Below are positions 8,408 to 16,213 of a stretch of DNA of 64,000 nucleotides, piece by piece (the stretch's first letter is position 1; each line of letters opens with the position of its first letter). Both the position numbers and the translations under genes were made by a program. Below the pieces are notes generated by a model. The model made no database searches. It saw only the letters and a list, made by a program, of their open reading frames with translations, and had not been told where the DNA came from. This stretch comes from an uncultured Pseudoruegeria sp. (GTDB lineage: Bacteria > Pseudomonadota > Alphaproteobacteria > Rhodobacterales > Rhodobacteraceae): NCBI GenBank assembly GCA_947498155.1, contig CANMJD010000002.1, forward strand, positions 620,001 through 684,000. The letters are read 5' to 3'.

Positions 8408-9368
8408 CCATCACCTCTGGGGGTTGGCCGGTCAGCAGATATTCGGCGGTCATACGCGCTACGGCGGGCGCAAGCAGAAAGCCGTGGCGGTACAGGCCAT
8501 TGGCGTAAATCGCATCCGGCCGGTGGCGGATACGGGGTATATTGTCGGGAAAGGCGGGGCGGGCATCGACGCCGATTTCCAGCACCTCGGCCTCACCAAA
8601 GGCCGGATGCAGCGCATAGGCCGCCGAGAGCATTTCCAACAAAGAACGGGCGGTGATGCGGTTACGATCACTGGATTCCAGCATCGTCGCACCGAGCATG
8701 AACACCCCGTCACCGCGCGGTACAATATAAAGGGGTATGCGTGGATGCAGCAGCCGGACAGGGCGCGATAGGGTCACATCAGGGCAGCGGAGCACCAGCA
8801 TTTCACCTTTGACGCCGCGCAGATCGGTCAGGGCATCCTTGGCCGAAAGTCCACGGCAATCAATGCGTTGCTGGGTCTCGGGGCCGGTTTTCTCGATGCT
8901 GATGCCGTTGGTTTCCAGCCGGTAGGCCAAAAGCTGCAACGCCTTGCGCGGGTCGATATGGGCCTCATCGGGGAAAAACAGGGCAGAGCGGAAACGACCC
9001 GCAAGATCAGGCTCTATTGCGTCGATTTCGTCAGACGTCAGGCGCACGTAGTTTTCCGTGCGTCGCTCGAAACGCTCTAGCTCGGCCAGATCTCGTCCCA
9101 TGGTCAGCACCAATGATCCGTTCTGTTTGACCAGCCCTGTGTGCCGTTGCCACCAGTCAATCGACTGTGCGCCCAGCCGGACAACGGGTTCCTCGGCGCT
9201 TTCGCCTTCGCACCACGGAGCCAGCATTCCGCCTGCCCACCAGCTACAGGCGTGCGGACCCGGCGTGGGGTGGGTATCGATCAGATCCACTCCGATGCCA
9301 CGGGCGTTGCATTCGGTGGCCATGCAAAGCCCGGCAATGCCTGCGCCGATGATGGTGACCCTATCCAT
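8385..9368 (-). CDS. thiO: Glycine oxidase ThiO
   Basis: 327 residues of the DAO family, FAD-dependent. It oxidises glycine to dehydroglycine for ThiG, the aerobic route that replaces ThiH. The start is set at ATG 9368, which begins MDRVTIIGAGIAGLCMATE (the Rossmann dinucleotide site) and overlaps the thiD stop by eight bases; the 17 upstream residues belong to the thiD region. C-terminal FAD-contact sequence YANGLYRHGFLLAPAVA is present. Confidence 0.93.
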   Translation of the reverse strand: MDRVTIIGAGIAGLCMATECNARGIGVDLIDTHPTPGPHACSWWAGGMLAPWCEGESAEEPVVRLGAQSIDWWQRHTGLVKQNGSLVLTMGRDLAELERFERRTENYVRLTSDEIDAIEPDLAGRFRSALFFPDEAHIDPRKALQLLAYRLETNGISIEKTGPETQQRIDCRGLSAKDALTDLRGVKGEMLVLRCPDVTLSRPVRLLHPRIPLYIVPRGDGVFMLGATMLESSDRNRITARSLLEMLSAAYALHPAFGEAEVLEIGVDARPAFPDNIPRIRHRPDAIYANGLYRHGFLLAPAVARMTAEYLLTGQPPEVMDENYTQR

Positions 9369-10170
9369 GGGCAGGCCATTGGGCGTGAAAATGATGCACT
9401 GGGCCATGACCGCCGCCAATGCTCAGGCGATCCGCTGCCCCGATTGCCCCTTGCAGATAGCCATGGGCGGCAACCACAGCCGCCGATAAATCCGCGCCTT
9501 TGGCCAGTTCGGCGGCAATCGACGAAGACAGGGTGCAGCCGGTGCCGTGGGTGTTGCGGGTGGCGATGCGCGGGGCTGAAAGCACAAGCGGGGGCGCCTC
9601 CTGCCGGATCAAAAGGTCCTCGCAGATATCTCCGCTGCCATGGCCGCCTTTCATCAAGACCGCCTTAGGGCCAAGCGCCAGAATAGCCTTGCCTTGGGTC
9701 TCCATTTCGGTGCGGTTTGTGGCTTCGGGCTGGTCCAAAAGCCGGGCGGCTTCGGGCAGGTTGGGGGTCAGTAGAGTCGCCATCGGCAGCAAATCGGTAA
9801 TCAGGGCAGCGACGGCATTGTCTTGCAGCAGGCTATCGCCGGATTTTGCCACCATGACCGGATCAAGCACGATGGGGCCGGTAAATGCGGCCAGCCCGTC
9901 GGCAACAGTTTTGATGATCTGAGGGGTGGCCAGCATGCCGATCTTGATCGCATCCACATCCAGATCCGACAGCACTGCCTCTATCTGTGCCGCGACTACC
10001 GGCAGATCGATGCCCTGCACAGCCGTCACCGCCTTGGTGTTTTGTGCAGTGATGGCGGTGATCACCGTGGCGGCATAAACGCCAAGGGCAGACATGGCCT
10101 TTAGGTCGGCTTGAATACCGGCCCCGCCGCCGCTGTCAGATCCTGCGATGGAAAGCGCAATCGCTGTCAT
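9361..10170 (-). CDS. thiD: Hydroxymethylpyrimidine (phosphate) kinase
   Basis: 269 residues of the ribokinase-like family. It phosphorylates HMP and HMP phosphate. Seen are ALSIAGSDSGGGAGIQADLK at the N-terminus, the substrate loop LDPVMVAKSGDSLL, VLMKGGHG and the catalytic NTHGTGCTLSSS. It is the first gene of the thi operon. ATG at 10170 is chosen over an upstream ATG at 10197 because it follows GAGGGCGAAAA and gives the conserved N-terminus. The ribosome binding site can be masked by an upstream segment (see 10174-10207). Confidence 0.96.
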   Translation of the reverse strand: MTAIALSIAGSDSGGGAGIQADLKAMSALGVYAATVITAITAQNTKAVTAVQGIDLPVVAAQIEAVLSDLDVDAIKIGMLATPQIIKTVADGLAAFTGPIVLDPVMVAKSGDSLLQDNAVAALITDLLPMATLLTPNLPEAARLLDQPEATNRTEMETQGKAILALGPKAVLMKGGHGSGDICEDLLIRQEAPPLVLSAPRIATRNTHGTGCTLSSSIAAELAKGADLSAAVVAAHGYLQGAIGAADRLSIGGGHGPVHHFHAQWPAHG

Positions 10171-10173
10171 TTT

Positions 10174-10207
10174 TCGCCCTCTACAATTGGCGGGCAAAAC
10201 AGGGCGA
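10174..10207 (-). promoter_or_regulatory. Hairpin that could mask the thiD ribosome binding site
   Basis: On the minus strand TCGCCCT (10207-10201) can pair perfectly with AGGGCGA (10180-10174), which contains the thiD Shine-Dalgarno sequence; the loop is 20 bases. It lies directly between the TPP aptamer and the thiD start, which suggests a switch acting on translation rather than termination. No U tract is present. Confidence 0.55.
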
Positions 10208-10237
10208 GAGGGGGAATGGGCCTGATGCGGCGCAATT

Positions 10238-10324
10238 CCGTTCCCTACGCCGGCATTGCCCGGATCAGGTTCAATGGGTCAACGCCATGCGTTTCTCAGC
10301 CTTGTCAAAAAGGCTCCCCAACGG
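10238..10324 (-). promoter_or_regulatory. TPP riboswitch (THI element)
   Basis: The minus strand contains the conserved blocks in order: GGGGAGCC, GGCTGAGA, GACCCATTGAACCTGATC, and GCAATGCCGGCGTAGGGAA. CCGTT at the 5' end and AACGG at the 3' end close helix P1. It lies 68 bases before thiD and should sense thiamin pyrophosphate, lowering expression of the whole ten-gene operon when it is plentiful. Confidence 0.97.
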
Positions 10325-10332
10325 TTCACCGC

Positions 10333-10361
10333 ACAATAGGGTGTTCTTTCACCCGCCGCAA
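10333..10361 (-). promoter_or_regulatory. Candidate promoter of the thi operon
   Basis: On the minus strand TTGCGG (10361-10356) and TATTGT (10338-10333) are 17 bases apart and end nine bases before the riboswitch. The -35 box is weak (three of six), the -10 four of six. The spacer contains GGGTG and CACCC arms. The rest of the gap 10362-10469 is AT-richer and shows no clear feature apart from the ribosome binding site of the divergent gene. Confidence 0.45.
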
Positions 10362-10469
10362 TTGCCAAAGGCGAGAAACCCGTAGGGCCAGAAAAGAAAG
10401 AATTTTCTAGCTAATTGGCCCCTCGCAAGGAATAGTAATTGGGAAATGACATCTCTAGGGAGGCGAGTC

Positions 10470-11774
10470 ATGTTTGAATTACGAACCGCTTTGATTGTGG
10501 CGGCACTTTTTATGACACCGGTTTCGCCCGCTTTGGCACAAGAAGCCACGAGCACGGCAGCCGCAGACACTGAAACCGTAGACACCTCAACCGATGCGGC
10601 CGTCATGGTCACCGAAGACGGTTTATTGACAGAGGCGGCGCTGGATAAGTTGATGGCCCCTGTTGCCCTATATCCGGATACTTTGCTGATACAGGTACTT
10701 GTTGCGGCGACCTATCCGCTAGAAGTGATCAAAGGCGAGCGTTTTCTGGCCTCCAGCACCTTGGAAGGAGAGGAGCTGAAATCGGCGATCGATGCCGAAG
10801 GCTGGGATGCCAGTGTCTCTGTTCTGGCGACGGCGTTCCCGGATGTTCTAACAAAAATGGCCGATCATGTAGATTGGACAGAGGCCGTGGGCGACGCCAT
10901 GCTGGCCCAATCGGATGATGTTCAGGTCTCGATCCAGCGTTTGCGGGATCAGGCCATCCAGACAGGTGCCTTGATCAGTACCGAAGAACAGACGGTCGAA
11001 ACCGTCGACGATGAAGTGATCATTACGCCCGCCGATCCCGAAGTGGTTTATGTGCCGGAATATGAACCGGAAGTCGTTTACGTTCAGGACAGCGGCAGCG
11101 ACCTTGGGGATGCTTTGCTGACCGGTGGTCTGATTTTCGGCACGGCGATCCTGATAGATGAAATCTTTGATGATGATGACGATTGGGATGATTACTGGGG
11201 ATGCCGGAATTGCGGCGGCTGGGGCGGTGGCCCGATTATTCGTGATCCTGATATCGACATTGATGTGGATGGCAATGTGAACATTGGCAACGATATCAAC
11301 ATTGGCGATGGGTCGATTGGCTGGAAGCCCGACGATGAGCGCAAGGACAAAGCCAAAGACAACATCGCGCAGAAAAAAGACAAAATCGGCACGATTGAAA
11401 CGCCTGTGGGTAAGGTGCCGGATCGCGGCGATGAGCTGCGCGACAAGCTTTCAAAAGATGCGGGTGTAAAGGATATTGCCAAAGACAAGGGCGCGTCGGC
11501 CAAGGATATCCGCAAGGATGTGGGTAAAACACCAACACGGCCCGCTTCCAAAGACATTAAATCCAATGTCGCGGCTAAGGACATAAAACGCCCGTCAAAA
11601 CCGGCCGCCAAGCCTGCTGTTCAGAAACCGGCGGTGAAAAAACCGGCGGCGGCGAAAAAGCCGGCGGTGCAAAAACCCAAGACCTTTAAACCTTCTGCCC
11701 AGTCCCGACCGAGCCACAAAAAGGTTCAGTCCCGGGGGGCCAAAAGCAAAGCAAGATCAGGAGGGAGACGCTAA
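10470..11774 (+). CDS. Exported DUF3300-family protein
   Basis: 434 residues from ATG 10470, which follows GGGAGG. A signal peptide (residues 1-23, ending SPALA) precedes the DUF3300 core at about 45-205, recognised by LDKLMAPVALYPDTLLIQVL. Then come an acidic stretch (EIFDDDDDWDDYW), a Gly/Trp-rich patch with CRNCGG, an Asp/Asn/Ile repeat region, and a long Lys/Ala/Pro/Val-rich basic tail. The function of the family is unknown. The low-complexity tail suggests cell-surface, wall or nucleic-acid contact. Its TAA overlaps the next ATG by one base, so the two genes are coupled. Confidence 0.85.
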   Translation: MFELRTALIVAALFMTPVSPALAQEATSTAAADTETVDTSTDAAVMVTEDGLLTEAALDKLMAPVALYPDTLLIQVLVAATYPLEVIKGERFLASSTLEGEELKSAIDAEGWDASVSVLATAFPDVLTKMADHVDWTEAVGDAMLAQSDDVQVSIQRLRDQAIQTGALISTEEQTVETVDDEVIITPADPEVVYVPEYEPEVVYVQDSGSDLGDALLTGGLIFGTAILIDEIFDDDDDWDDYWGCRNCGGWGGGPIIRDPDIDIDVDGNVNIGNDINIGDGSIGWKPDDERKDKAKDNIAQKKDKIGTIETPVGKVPDRGDELRDKLSKDAGVKDIAKDKGASAKDIRKDVGKTPTRPASKDIKSNVAAKDIKRPSKPAAKPAVQKPAVKKPAAAKKPAVQKPKTFKPSAQSRPSHKKVQSRGAKSKARSGGRR

Positions 11775-12676
11775 TGCGCCGTTCAACCATACTCGCCGCT
11801 TACATGGCTGCAAGCACGCTAATGCCTATGGGGGCCCATGCACAGCAGGGCTTTGACAGCTATAACGCGGCGGCCGAAGCCATCGTTCAGGCGCTTCGGG
11901 ATCGTTCGGTTTCCCAATTACTTGCAGTGTTCGGCGAAGAAAACGAAGACCTGTTGCTGACCGGCGATCCTGAAGAGGATCGCGAAAACTGGGGGGCGTT
12001 TCTGGCGGCCTATGAGTCAGAAACCGCTTTCTTGCTGGAACCGGACGGGCGCACCTTTCTGCTGGTCGGAGAGAACGACTGGAGCTTTCCGATCCCGATG
12101 GTTCTGAAAGACGGCATGGTTTTCTTTGATGCTGATGCGGGCCGCGAAGAGCTGTTGATCCGCGACATTGGCAGCAATGAGCTCGATATGATCGAGGTGC
12201 TCGCGCGTTATGTTGCAGCGCAGGCAGAATATCGTGCGATGGACCCGGATGGCGACGGGGTACACAGCTTTGCGGCGCATTTGATCAGCGAAGAGGGGCA
12301 AACCGACGGGCTGTATTGGCCCGGTGGCGAAAGCCCGGTGGGCGATGTTTTCGCCAGCGCCAGCCTTGCCGGTTATATCACTGAAAACGGCGAGGAACTG
12401 GCCACGCCCTTTGCAGGCTATTACTTTCATATGCTGCAGGGGCAGGGTGATGCCGCCCCCGGTGGCGCGATGGACTACAGCGTCAATGGGCACCAATTGG
12501 CTGGACATGCGCTGATCGCCGTGCCCGAGGTATATGGCATCACCGGTGTCATGAGCTTTATGGTGGCCGAAAGCGGCACCATCTATGAGGCCGATCTGGG
12601 AGAGGAATCCGTCGCCATCGCTTTTGATATGACGCTGTTCAATCCCACCGAAGACTGGACAGTGGTGACCGATTAA
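11774..12676 (+). CDS. Exported DUF2950-family protein
   Basis: 300 residues with a signal peptide of about 23 residues ending GAHA. The C-terminal half matches the DUF2950 pattern: GYYFHMLQGQGDAAPGG, MDYSVNGHQLAGHALIAVP and YGITGVMSFMVAESGTIYEA. No catalytic motif is known. It starts in a TAATG overlap with the DUF3300 gene; the two families are often neighbours, so a shared periplasmic or envelope role is likely. A hairpin at 12704-12723 separates it from the convergent arsR-type gene. Confidence 0.83.
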   Translation: MRRSTILAAYMAASTLMPMGAHAQQGFDSYNAAAEAIVQALRDRSVSQLLAVFGEENEDLLLTGDPEEDRENWGAFLAAYESETAFLLEPDGRTFLLVGENDWSFPIPMVLKDGMVFFDADAGREELLIRDIGSNELDMIEVLARYVAAQAEYRAMDPDGDGVHSFAAHLISEEGQTDGLYWPGGESPVGDVFASASLAGYITENGEELATPFAGYYFHMLQGQGDAAPGGAMDYSVNGHQLAGHALIAVPEVYGITGVMSFMVAESGTIYEADLGEESVAIAFDMTLFNPTEDWTVVTD

Positions 12677-12703
12677 ATCACGCCGCGTTGGTGCATAGGG
12701 GAT

Positions 12704-12723
12704 AGGCCGGTTAGGACCGGCTT
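12704..12723. terminator. Weak hairpin between convergent genes
   Basis: GCCGGT and ACCGGC pair around TAGG, with one A-T and one G-U pair extending the stem. It overlaps the stop codon of the minus-strand regulator. There is no clear T run on either strand, so its role as terminator is doubtful. Confidence 0.3.
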
Positions 12724-13400
12724 GTCCCGAATTGCGCATCGAAGGCTTTCACGCCCTGGGGTGTGAAATGCACGATCCGTGTGGATTTATCCGGTTTTGC
12801 CCAACCCATGTCCTCGAACTTGCTGAGCAATGCGCGCCCTAAACTTCCGGCAAGATGGGTGCGCCTTTCACTCCAATCCAGACATTCCCGACAGAGCGGG
12901 GCGGATTTAGAGGCCAAAGTGGCGATGTCGATCCCGAAAGCCTCGGCGAAATCGACTCCCTCTTGGGTCAGCGTAATCTGCGTGCCCTGCTGCGCGATAT
13001 AGCCCTTGGCGACCAGTGCATCATAGAGCTGTGTGCCCCTATGCCCCGCAAGGTGGTTGTAACACACGCGCGCGTTGCGAAGGGCCGCATCCTTTGGCCC
13101 CGTGCGGGTGCGCAGATGGCCCGATCTGGCCGCCAGTCCCATCAGGTTTTCCAGAAGACGGGCGACGTCATCGCTGGCCAGAGATATGTATTTGTGTCGC
13201 CCCTGCTTGCGTGGCTTCACCAGTCCGCCCTCGGTCAGCTTGGCCAGATGTGAGCTTGCTGTCTGCACCGTCACCCCGGCCTCTGCCGCCAGTTCCGTTG
13301 CCGTCAGGGCTTTACCGCTCATCAGGGCGGTTAGCATATTGGCGCGGGCAGGATCGCCGATCAAGGCGGCGATATGGGCAATGTCAGGACCTTCTTTCAT
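12711..13400 (-). CDS. ArsR-family transcriptional regulator
   Basis: 229 residues. Residues 5-80 form a winged helix of the ArsR/SmtB type (LTATELAAEAGVTVQTASS as recognition helix region, then LAKLTEGGLVKPRKQGRH). The C-terminal half carries cysteines in APLCRECLDWSERR, a possible metal or redox site, and extends well past the classical 100-residue ArsR. Its start codon lies directly beside a palindrome at 13402-13419, so autoregulation is likely. It is divergent from a two-gene operon for NIPSNAP and ABM-domain proteins, its probable target. Confidence 0.85.
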   Translation of the reverse strand: MKEGPDIAHIAALIGDPARANMLTALMSGKALTATELAAEAGVTVQTASSHLAKLTEGGLVKPRKQGRHKYISLASDDVARLLENLMGLAARSGHLRTRTGPKDAALRNARVCYNHLAGHRGTQLYDALVAKGYIAQQGTQITLTQEGVDFAEAFGIDIATLASKSAPLCRECLDWSERRTHLAGSLGRALLSKFEDMGWAKPDKSTRIVHFTPQGVKAFDAQFGTSRS

Positions 13401-13401
13401 A

Positions 13402-13419
13402 CTTCGATGCTAGTCGAAG
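13402..13419. promoter_or_regulatory. Palindromic candidate operator of the ArsR-type regulator
   Basis: CTTCGA-TGCTAG-TCGAAG is a perfect 6+6 inverted repeat; a second nested pair, ATGCT/AGCAT, overlaps it. It begins one base upstream of the regulator's start codon and 58 bases before the divergent operon. Confidence 0.6.
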
Positions 13420-13476
13420 CATTAGCCCCTGACAATGGCATAGGTATCACAGGACAGATCACCAAAAGGACGTCCC

Positions 13477-13800
13477 ATGCTTACTTGTATCATCCGCTAT
13501 CACATCGACCCGACGCAAAAAGCGAAGTTCGAACAATATGCCCGCAACTGGGGCGAAGCCATTCCGCGCTGCGGTGCCGATCTGATCGGCTATTACGCGC
13601 CCCACGAAGGCTCCAGCACGTTGGCCTACGGCATTTACAACATCGAAAGCCTCGCCGCTTATGAAGCCTATCGCGCCCGATTGGCCGCCGATCCGCTGGG
13701 GCGGGAAAATTATGAATTTGCCCAGGGCCACGGTTTCATTCATCGTGAGGATCGCACCTTCCTCAAACAGGCCTGCGGGCCGATCGGAGCACCGCGATGA
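13477..13800 (+). CDS. NIPSNAP-family protein
   Basis: 107 residues forming one ferredoxin-like alpha/beta unit, beginning MLTCIIRYHIDPTQKAKFE and including RCGADLIGYYAPHEG. The NIPSNAP family is small and poorly defined. The stop overlaps the following ABM gene by four bases (ATGA). Both are probably controlled by the divergent ArsR-type protein. Members next to such regulators are often induced by reactive compounds, but the substrate cannot be told from this sequence. Confidence 0.8.
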   Translation: MLTCIIRYHIDPTQKAKFEQYARNWGEAIPRCGADLIGYYAPHEGSSTLAYGIYNIESLAAYEAYRARLAADPLGRENYEFAQGHGFIHREDRTFLKQACGPIGAPR

Positions 13801-14150
13801 TCGCTGTCATCTTTGAAGTCGTCCCTGCAGAGGGGCAAAAACAGACCTATCTGGACATAGCCGCCAGCCTGCGCCCTTTGGTTGAGGAGGTCGACGGATT
13901 CATTTCGGTAGAGCGGTTCCAAAGCCTGAATGATCCGGACAAGATACTCTCGCTTTCATTCTTTCGCGACGAAGCTGCGCTGCAAGCATGGCGAAACCTC
14001 TCGGCCCATCGCAGTGCCCAAACCAAAGGGCGAGAGGGTGTATTTGCCGACTATCACCTGCGTATCGCGCATGTGGTTCGGGATTATGGCCTGACGGATC
14101 GCACCGAGGCGCCTGCCGACAGCCAGACACTGCACAAACCTGTCACCTGA
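13797..14150 (+). CDS. Antibiotic biosynthesis monooxygenase (ABM)-domain protein
   Basis: 117 residues with the ABM dimeric alpha/beta-barrel pattern: MIAVIFEVVPAEGQKQTYL, VDGFISVERFQS, ILSLSFFRDEAALQAWRN, HRSAQTKGREGVFADYHL. Such proteins include heme-degrading and quinone-forming monooxygenases and many of unknown role. It is coupled by a four-base overlap to the NIPSNAP gene, so the two may act on one substrate. Confidence 0.82.
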   Translation: MIAVIFEVVPAEGQKQTYLDIAASLRPLVEEVDGFISVERFQSLNDPDKILSLSFFRDEAALQAWRNLSAHRSAQTKGREGVFADYHLRIAHVVRDYGLTDRTEAPADSQTLHKPVT

Positions 14151-14156
14151 AACCCA

Positions 14157-14187
14157 AAAGGGGCCGCGCATCCTGCACAGCCCCTTT
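14157..14187. terminator. Bidirectional terminator between the ABM gene and mipZ
   Basis: AAAGGGGC and GCCCCTTT form an eight-base stem around a 15-base loop. T runs follow on both strands (three on plus, four on minus), in the 61-base gap between convergent genes. Confidence 0.7.
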
Positions 14188-14211
14188 GCGTGTCTATGGA
14201 TCGGGGCAGCG

Positions 14212-15021
14212 TTAGAAATCGACCGTTACACCCGGCAAGTTCAGCTCTTTCATCAGCTCGCGGACTTCCTGACGCGCAGCGACGTTAGAGATATTCAACC
14301 CCTGCACACCGATGTCGCGCAGATCCAGCAGCGTCAGCCCCCGCGGGAACAACTCGCGGAAAATCACCCTTTCGCCGAAACCACTGGCGACACGGAAGCC
14401 GATGCGCTTTGACAGGCTTTCCAAAGCCTCGCCGACCTTTTTCTTATTGTGCATCTGCTGTGCGGCCAACCGGTTGCGCACGACGATCCAGTCAATCGGT
14501 GCCAGACCGGCCTGCGCGCGCAGTTGCCGCGCATTCCAGACCATTTCGGAATAAACCGATGGGCCGAGTACTTTATTTGTATCCGGCTCGATCTTGGCCA
14601 GCAGATCGAAATCGATAAAGCTGTCGTTCATCGGGGTGACCAAGGTGTCGGCCAACGAATGGGCCACTTGGGACAGTCGGGTGTGCGAGCCGGGGCAGTC
14701 GATCAGGATGAACTCATTATCCGGCTCCAGTGCGGCAACGGCCGCCGACAGGCGGTGGTCATAGATGTTTTCACCGGGTGCGAGCGTGCTGCGGTCGATT
14801 TCCGGCAGTTCTGCATATTCTGGGGTTGCCAGCGTTAGCTCGTGCTTCTCGCAATAGGCGCGGCGGTTTTCGACAAAACTGCCGAAGGTGCGCTGCCGCA
14901 GGTCAAGATCCAAAACCCCAACCGAATGGCCCATCCGGCACAAGGCTGTTGCCACATGCATAGAGGTGGTCGATTTTCCCGATCCGCCTTTTTCATTTCC
15001 CACGACGATAATATGCGCCAC
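14212..15021 (-). CDS. mipZ: Division-plane positioning ATPase MipZ
   Basis: 269 residues, close to Caulobacter MipZ. A GTG start at 15021 is chosen because AAGGGGA lies six bases upstream and the protein then begins AHIIVVGNEKGGSGKSTTS, with the deviant Walker A (KGGSGKST, residues 11-18) of ParA/MinD proteins. LDLDLRQRTFGSF and FILIDCPGSHTRLS follow. MipZ forms a gradient from the ParB-bound poles and inhibits FtsZ there. No parAB genes are nearby, which is usual for mipZ. Confidence 0.92.
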   Translation of the reverse strand: MAHIIVVGNEKGGSGKSTTSMHVATALCRMGHSVGVLDLDLRQRTFGSFVENRRAYCEKHELTLATPEYAELPEIDRSTLAPGENIYDHRLSAAVAALEPDNEFILIDCPGSHTRLSQVAHSLADTLVTPMNDSFIDFDLLAKIEPDTNKVLGPSVYSEMVWNARQLRAQAGLAPIDWIVVRNRLAAQQMHNKKKVGEALESLSKRIGFRVASGFGERVIFRELFPRGLTLLDLRDIGVQGLNISNVAARQEVRELMKELNLPGVTVDF

Positions 15022-15187
15022 GTCTGTCCCCTTTTTGCCCGTTCTATAGCCGTTGATGGCAAGGCTTGCGCTACTATATGTTGTGACGTCGGCGGTGAAA
15101 AGAACCAGAGACGACTTGGACTTCAAAATCCATAGGTTTTCGCCCGAACAGAGTCTATTTGATCACGGGTTGACCACCGCCGCCCCT

Positions 15188-15508
15188 ATGCCCAATCTGC
15201 CCGTCATGATGACAAAGCTCGAACAAACCGACACAGCATCCCCGCCCGAAGGGCTAACCCCGCCGCAAGCCGCTCTTTGGTGGCTGAAAAAGGGTGAACT
15301 TAAAATGGGCGCGTCTTGGGAAGAGGACCATATGATTTGCCAGTCAAACGAAGGCGAGCCTGCCCATGATCTGGTCCATGCCCTGTGCCACTTGATCGAA
15401 GGCGATCGCTGGAATGCGGATTATTGGTACCAGCGGGCCGGCGCGGCCAAACAGTCGGATGATCCGGCGGCAGAATGGCTTTGGATGGCAGCGCGGCTCA
15501 CGGCGTGA
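15188..15508 (+). CDS. Conserved hypothetical protein
   Basis: 106 residues if ATG 15188 is used; ATGs at 15206 and 15209 are also possible and no good ribosome binding site decides. The core reads PPQAALWWLKKGELKMG, ICQSNEGEPAHDLVHALCHL, and DRWNADYWYQRAG, with the Trp/Tyr/His pattern of a short helical repeat protein. It has no signal peptide or membrane segment. I recognise the pattern from alphaproteobacterial hypothetical proteins but no function. It is divergent from mipZ and convergent with rpmE. Confidence 0.75.
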   Translation: MPNLPVMMTKLEQTDTASPPEGLTPPQAALWWLKKGELKMGASWEEDHMICQSNEGEPAHDLVHALCHLIEGDRWNADYWYQRAGAAKQSDDPAAEWLWMAARLTA

Positions 15509-15537
15509 TCGGGGTGCGACCTCAAAAGGCCGAAACG

Positions 15538-15563
15538 AAAAACGCCACCCGAAGGTGGCGTTT
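15538..15563 (-). terminator. Terminator of rplS-rpmE
   Basis: On the minus strand AAACGCCACC-TTCG-GGTGGCGTTT makes a ten-pair stem capped by a UUCG tetraloop and ends in five Ts. It lies 25 bases after the rpmE stop. Confidence 0.93.
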
Positions 15564-15587
15564 GACAGAACAGAAAGAAAGATCGGC

Positions 15588-15809
15588 TTAGAAGCCCAGA
15601 CCTTCGTATTTCTTTTTGAACTTGGAAACACGACCGCCTGTATCCATCAGACGTGTGCCGCCGCCTGTCCACGCAGGGTGTGCGGATGGATCGATATCCA
15701 GCGCCATCTGGTCGCCTTCTTTGCCCCATGTGGAGCGCATTTTGACAACGGAACCATCGGTCATTTTGACGTCGATGAAGTGGTAATCGGGGTGAATGTC
15801 TTTTTTCAT
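15588..15809 (-). CDS. rpmE: 50S ribosomal protein L31
   Basis: 73 residues beginning [19 protein letters not shown], with [18 protein letters not shown] near the end. There are no cysteines, so it is the zinc-independent version of L31. It follows rplS by 11 bases and ends before a strong terminator. Confidence 0.96.
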   Translation of the reverse strand: MKKDIHPDYHFIDVKMTDGSVVKMRSTWGKEGDQMALDIDPSAHPAWTGGGTRLMDTGGRVSKFKKKYEGLGF

Positions 15810-15820
15810 GTCCCGGCTCC

Positions 15821-16213
15821 TTACGCGTCTGCGCCGGAGGCAGCGGCCTTCGGCTTGTAGTTGGTGACTTCTGCGATACGGGCAGATTTGCCGCGACGGG
15901 TGCGCAGATAGTACAATTTCGCACGACGGACTTTACCGCGACGTACGACGGTGATGCTGTCGATGTTGGTCGAGTGCAGCGGGAAAACACGTTCCACGCC
16001 TTCACCGAAAGAAATCTTGCGGACAGTGAAAGAACCAGCAATGCCAGCGCCGTTTTTACGGCTGATGCATACGCCTTCGTAGTTCTGTACCCGCGAACGC
16101 GAGCCTTCTGTCACTTTGTAACCGACACGAATAGTGTCACCGGCTTTAAAATCCGGAATGTCATTGCCAAGCGCAGCGATTTGCTCCGCTTCCAGCTGTG
16201 CGATCAGATTCAT
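15821..16213 (-). CDS. rplS: 50S ribosomal protein L19
   Basis: 130 residues from ATG 16213, which has AGGAGA seven bases upstream. Family sequence is clear: [43 protein letters not shown], and [15 protein letters not shown]. The end is a short Ala-rich tail. It lies at the subunit interface. In most bacteria rplS directly follows trmD; here the two are 346 bases apart. Confidence 0.96.
   Translation of the reverse strand: MNLIAQLEAEQIAALGNDIPDFKAGDTIRVGYKVTEGSRSRVQNYEGVCISRKNGAGIAGSFTVRKISFGEGVERVFPLHSTNIDSITVVRRGKVRRAKLYYLRTRRGKSARIAEVTNYKPKAAASGADA

Noticed and set aside
12704-12723. Strong terminator between the DUF2950 and ArsR genes
   Set aside because: Stem is only six good pairs and no T run follows; kept as a weak hairpin only.
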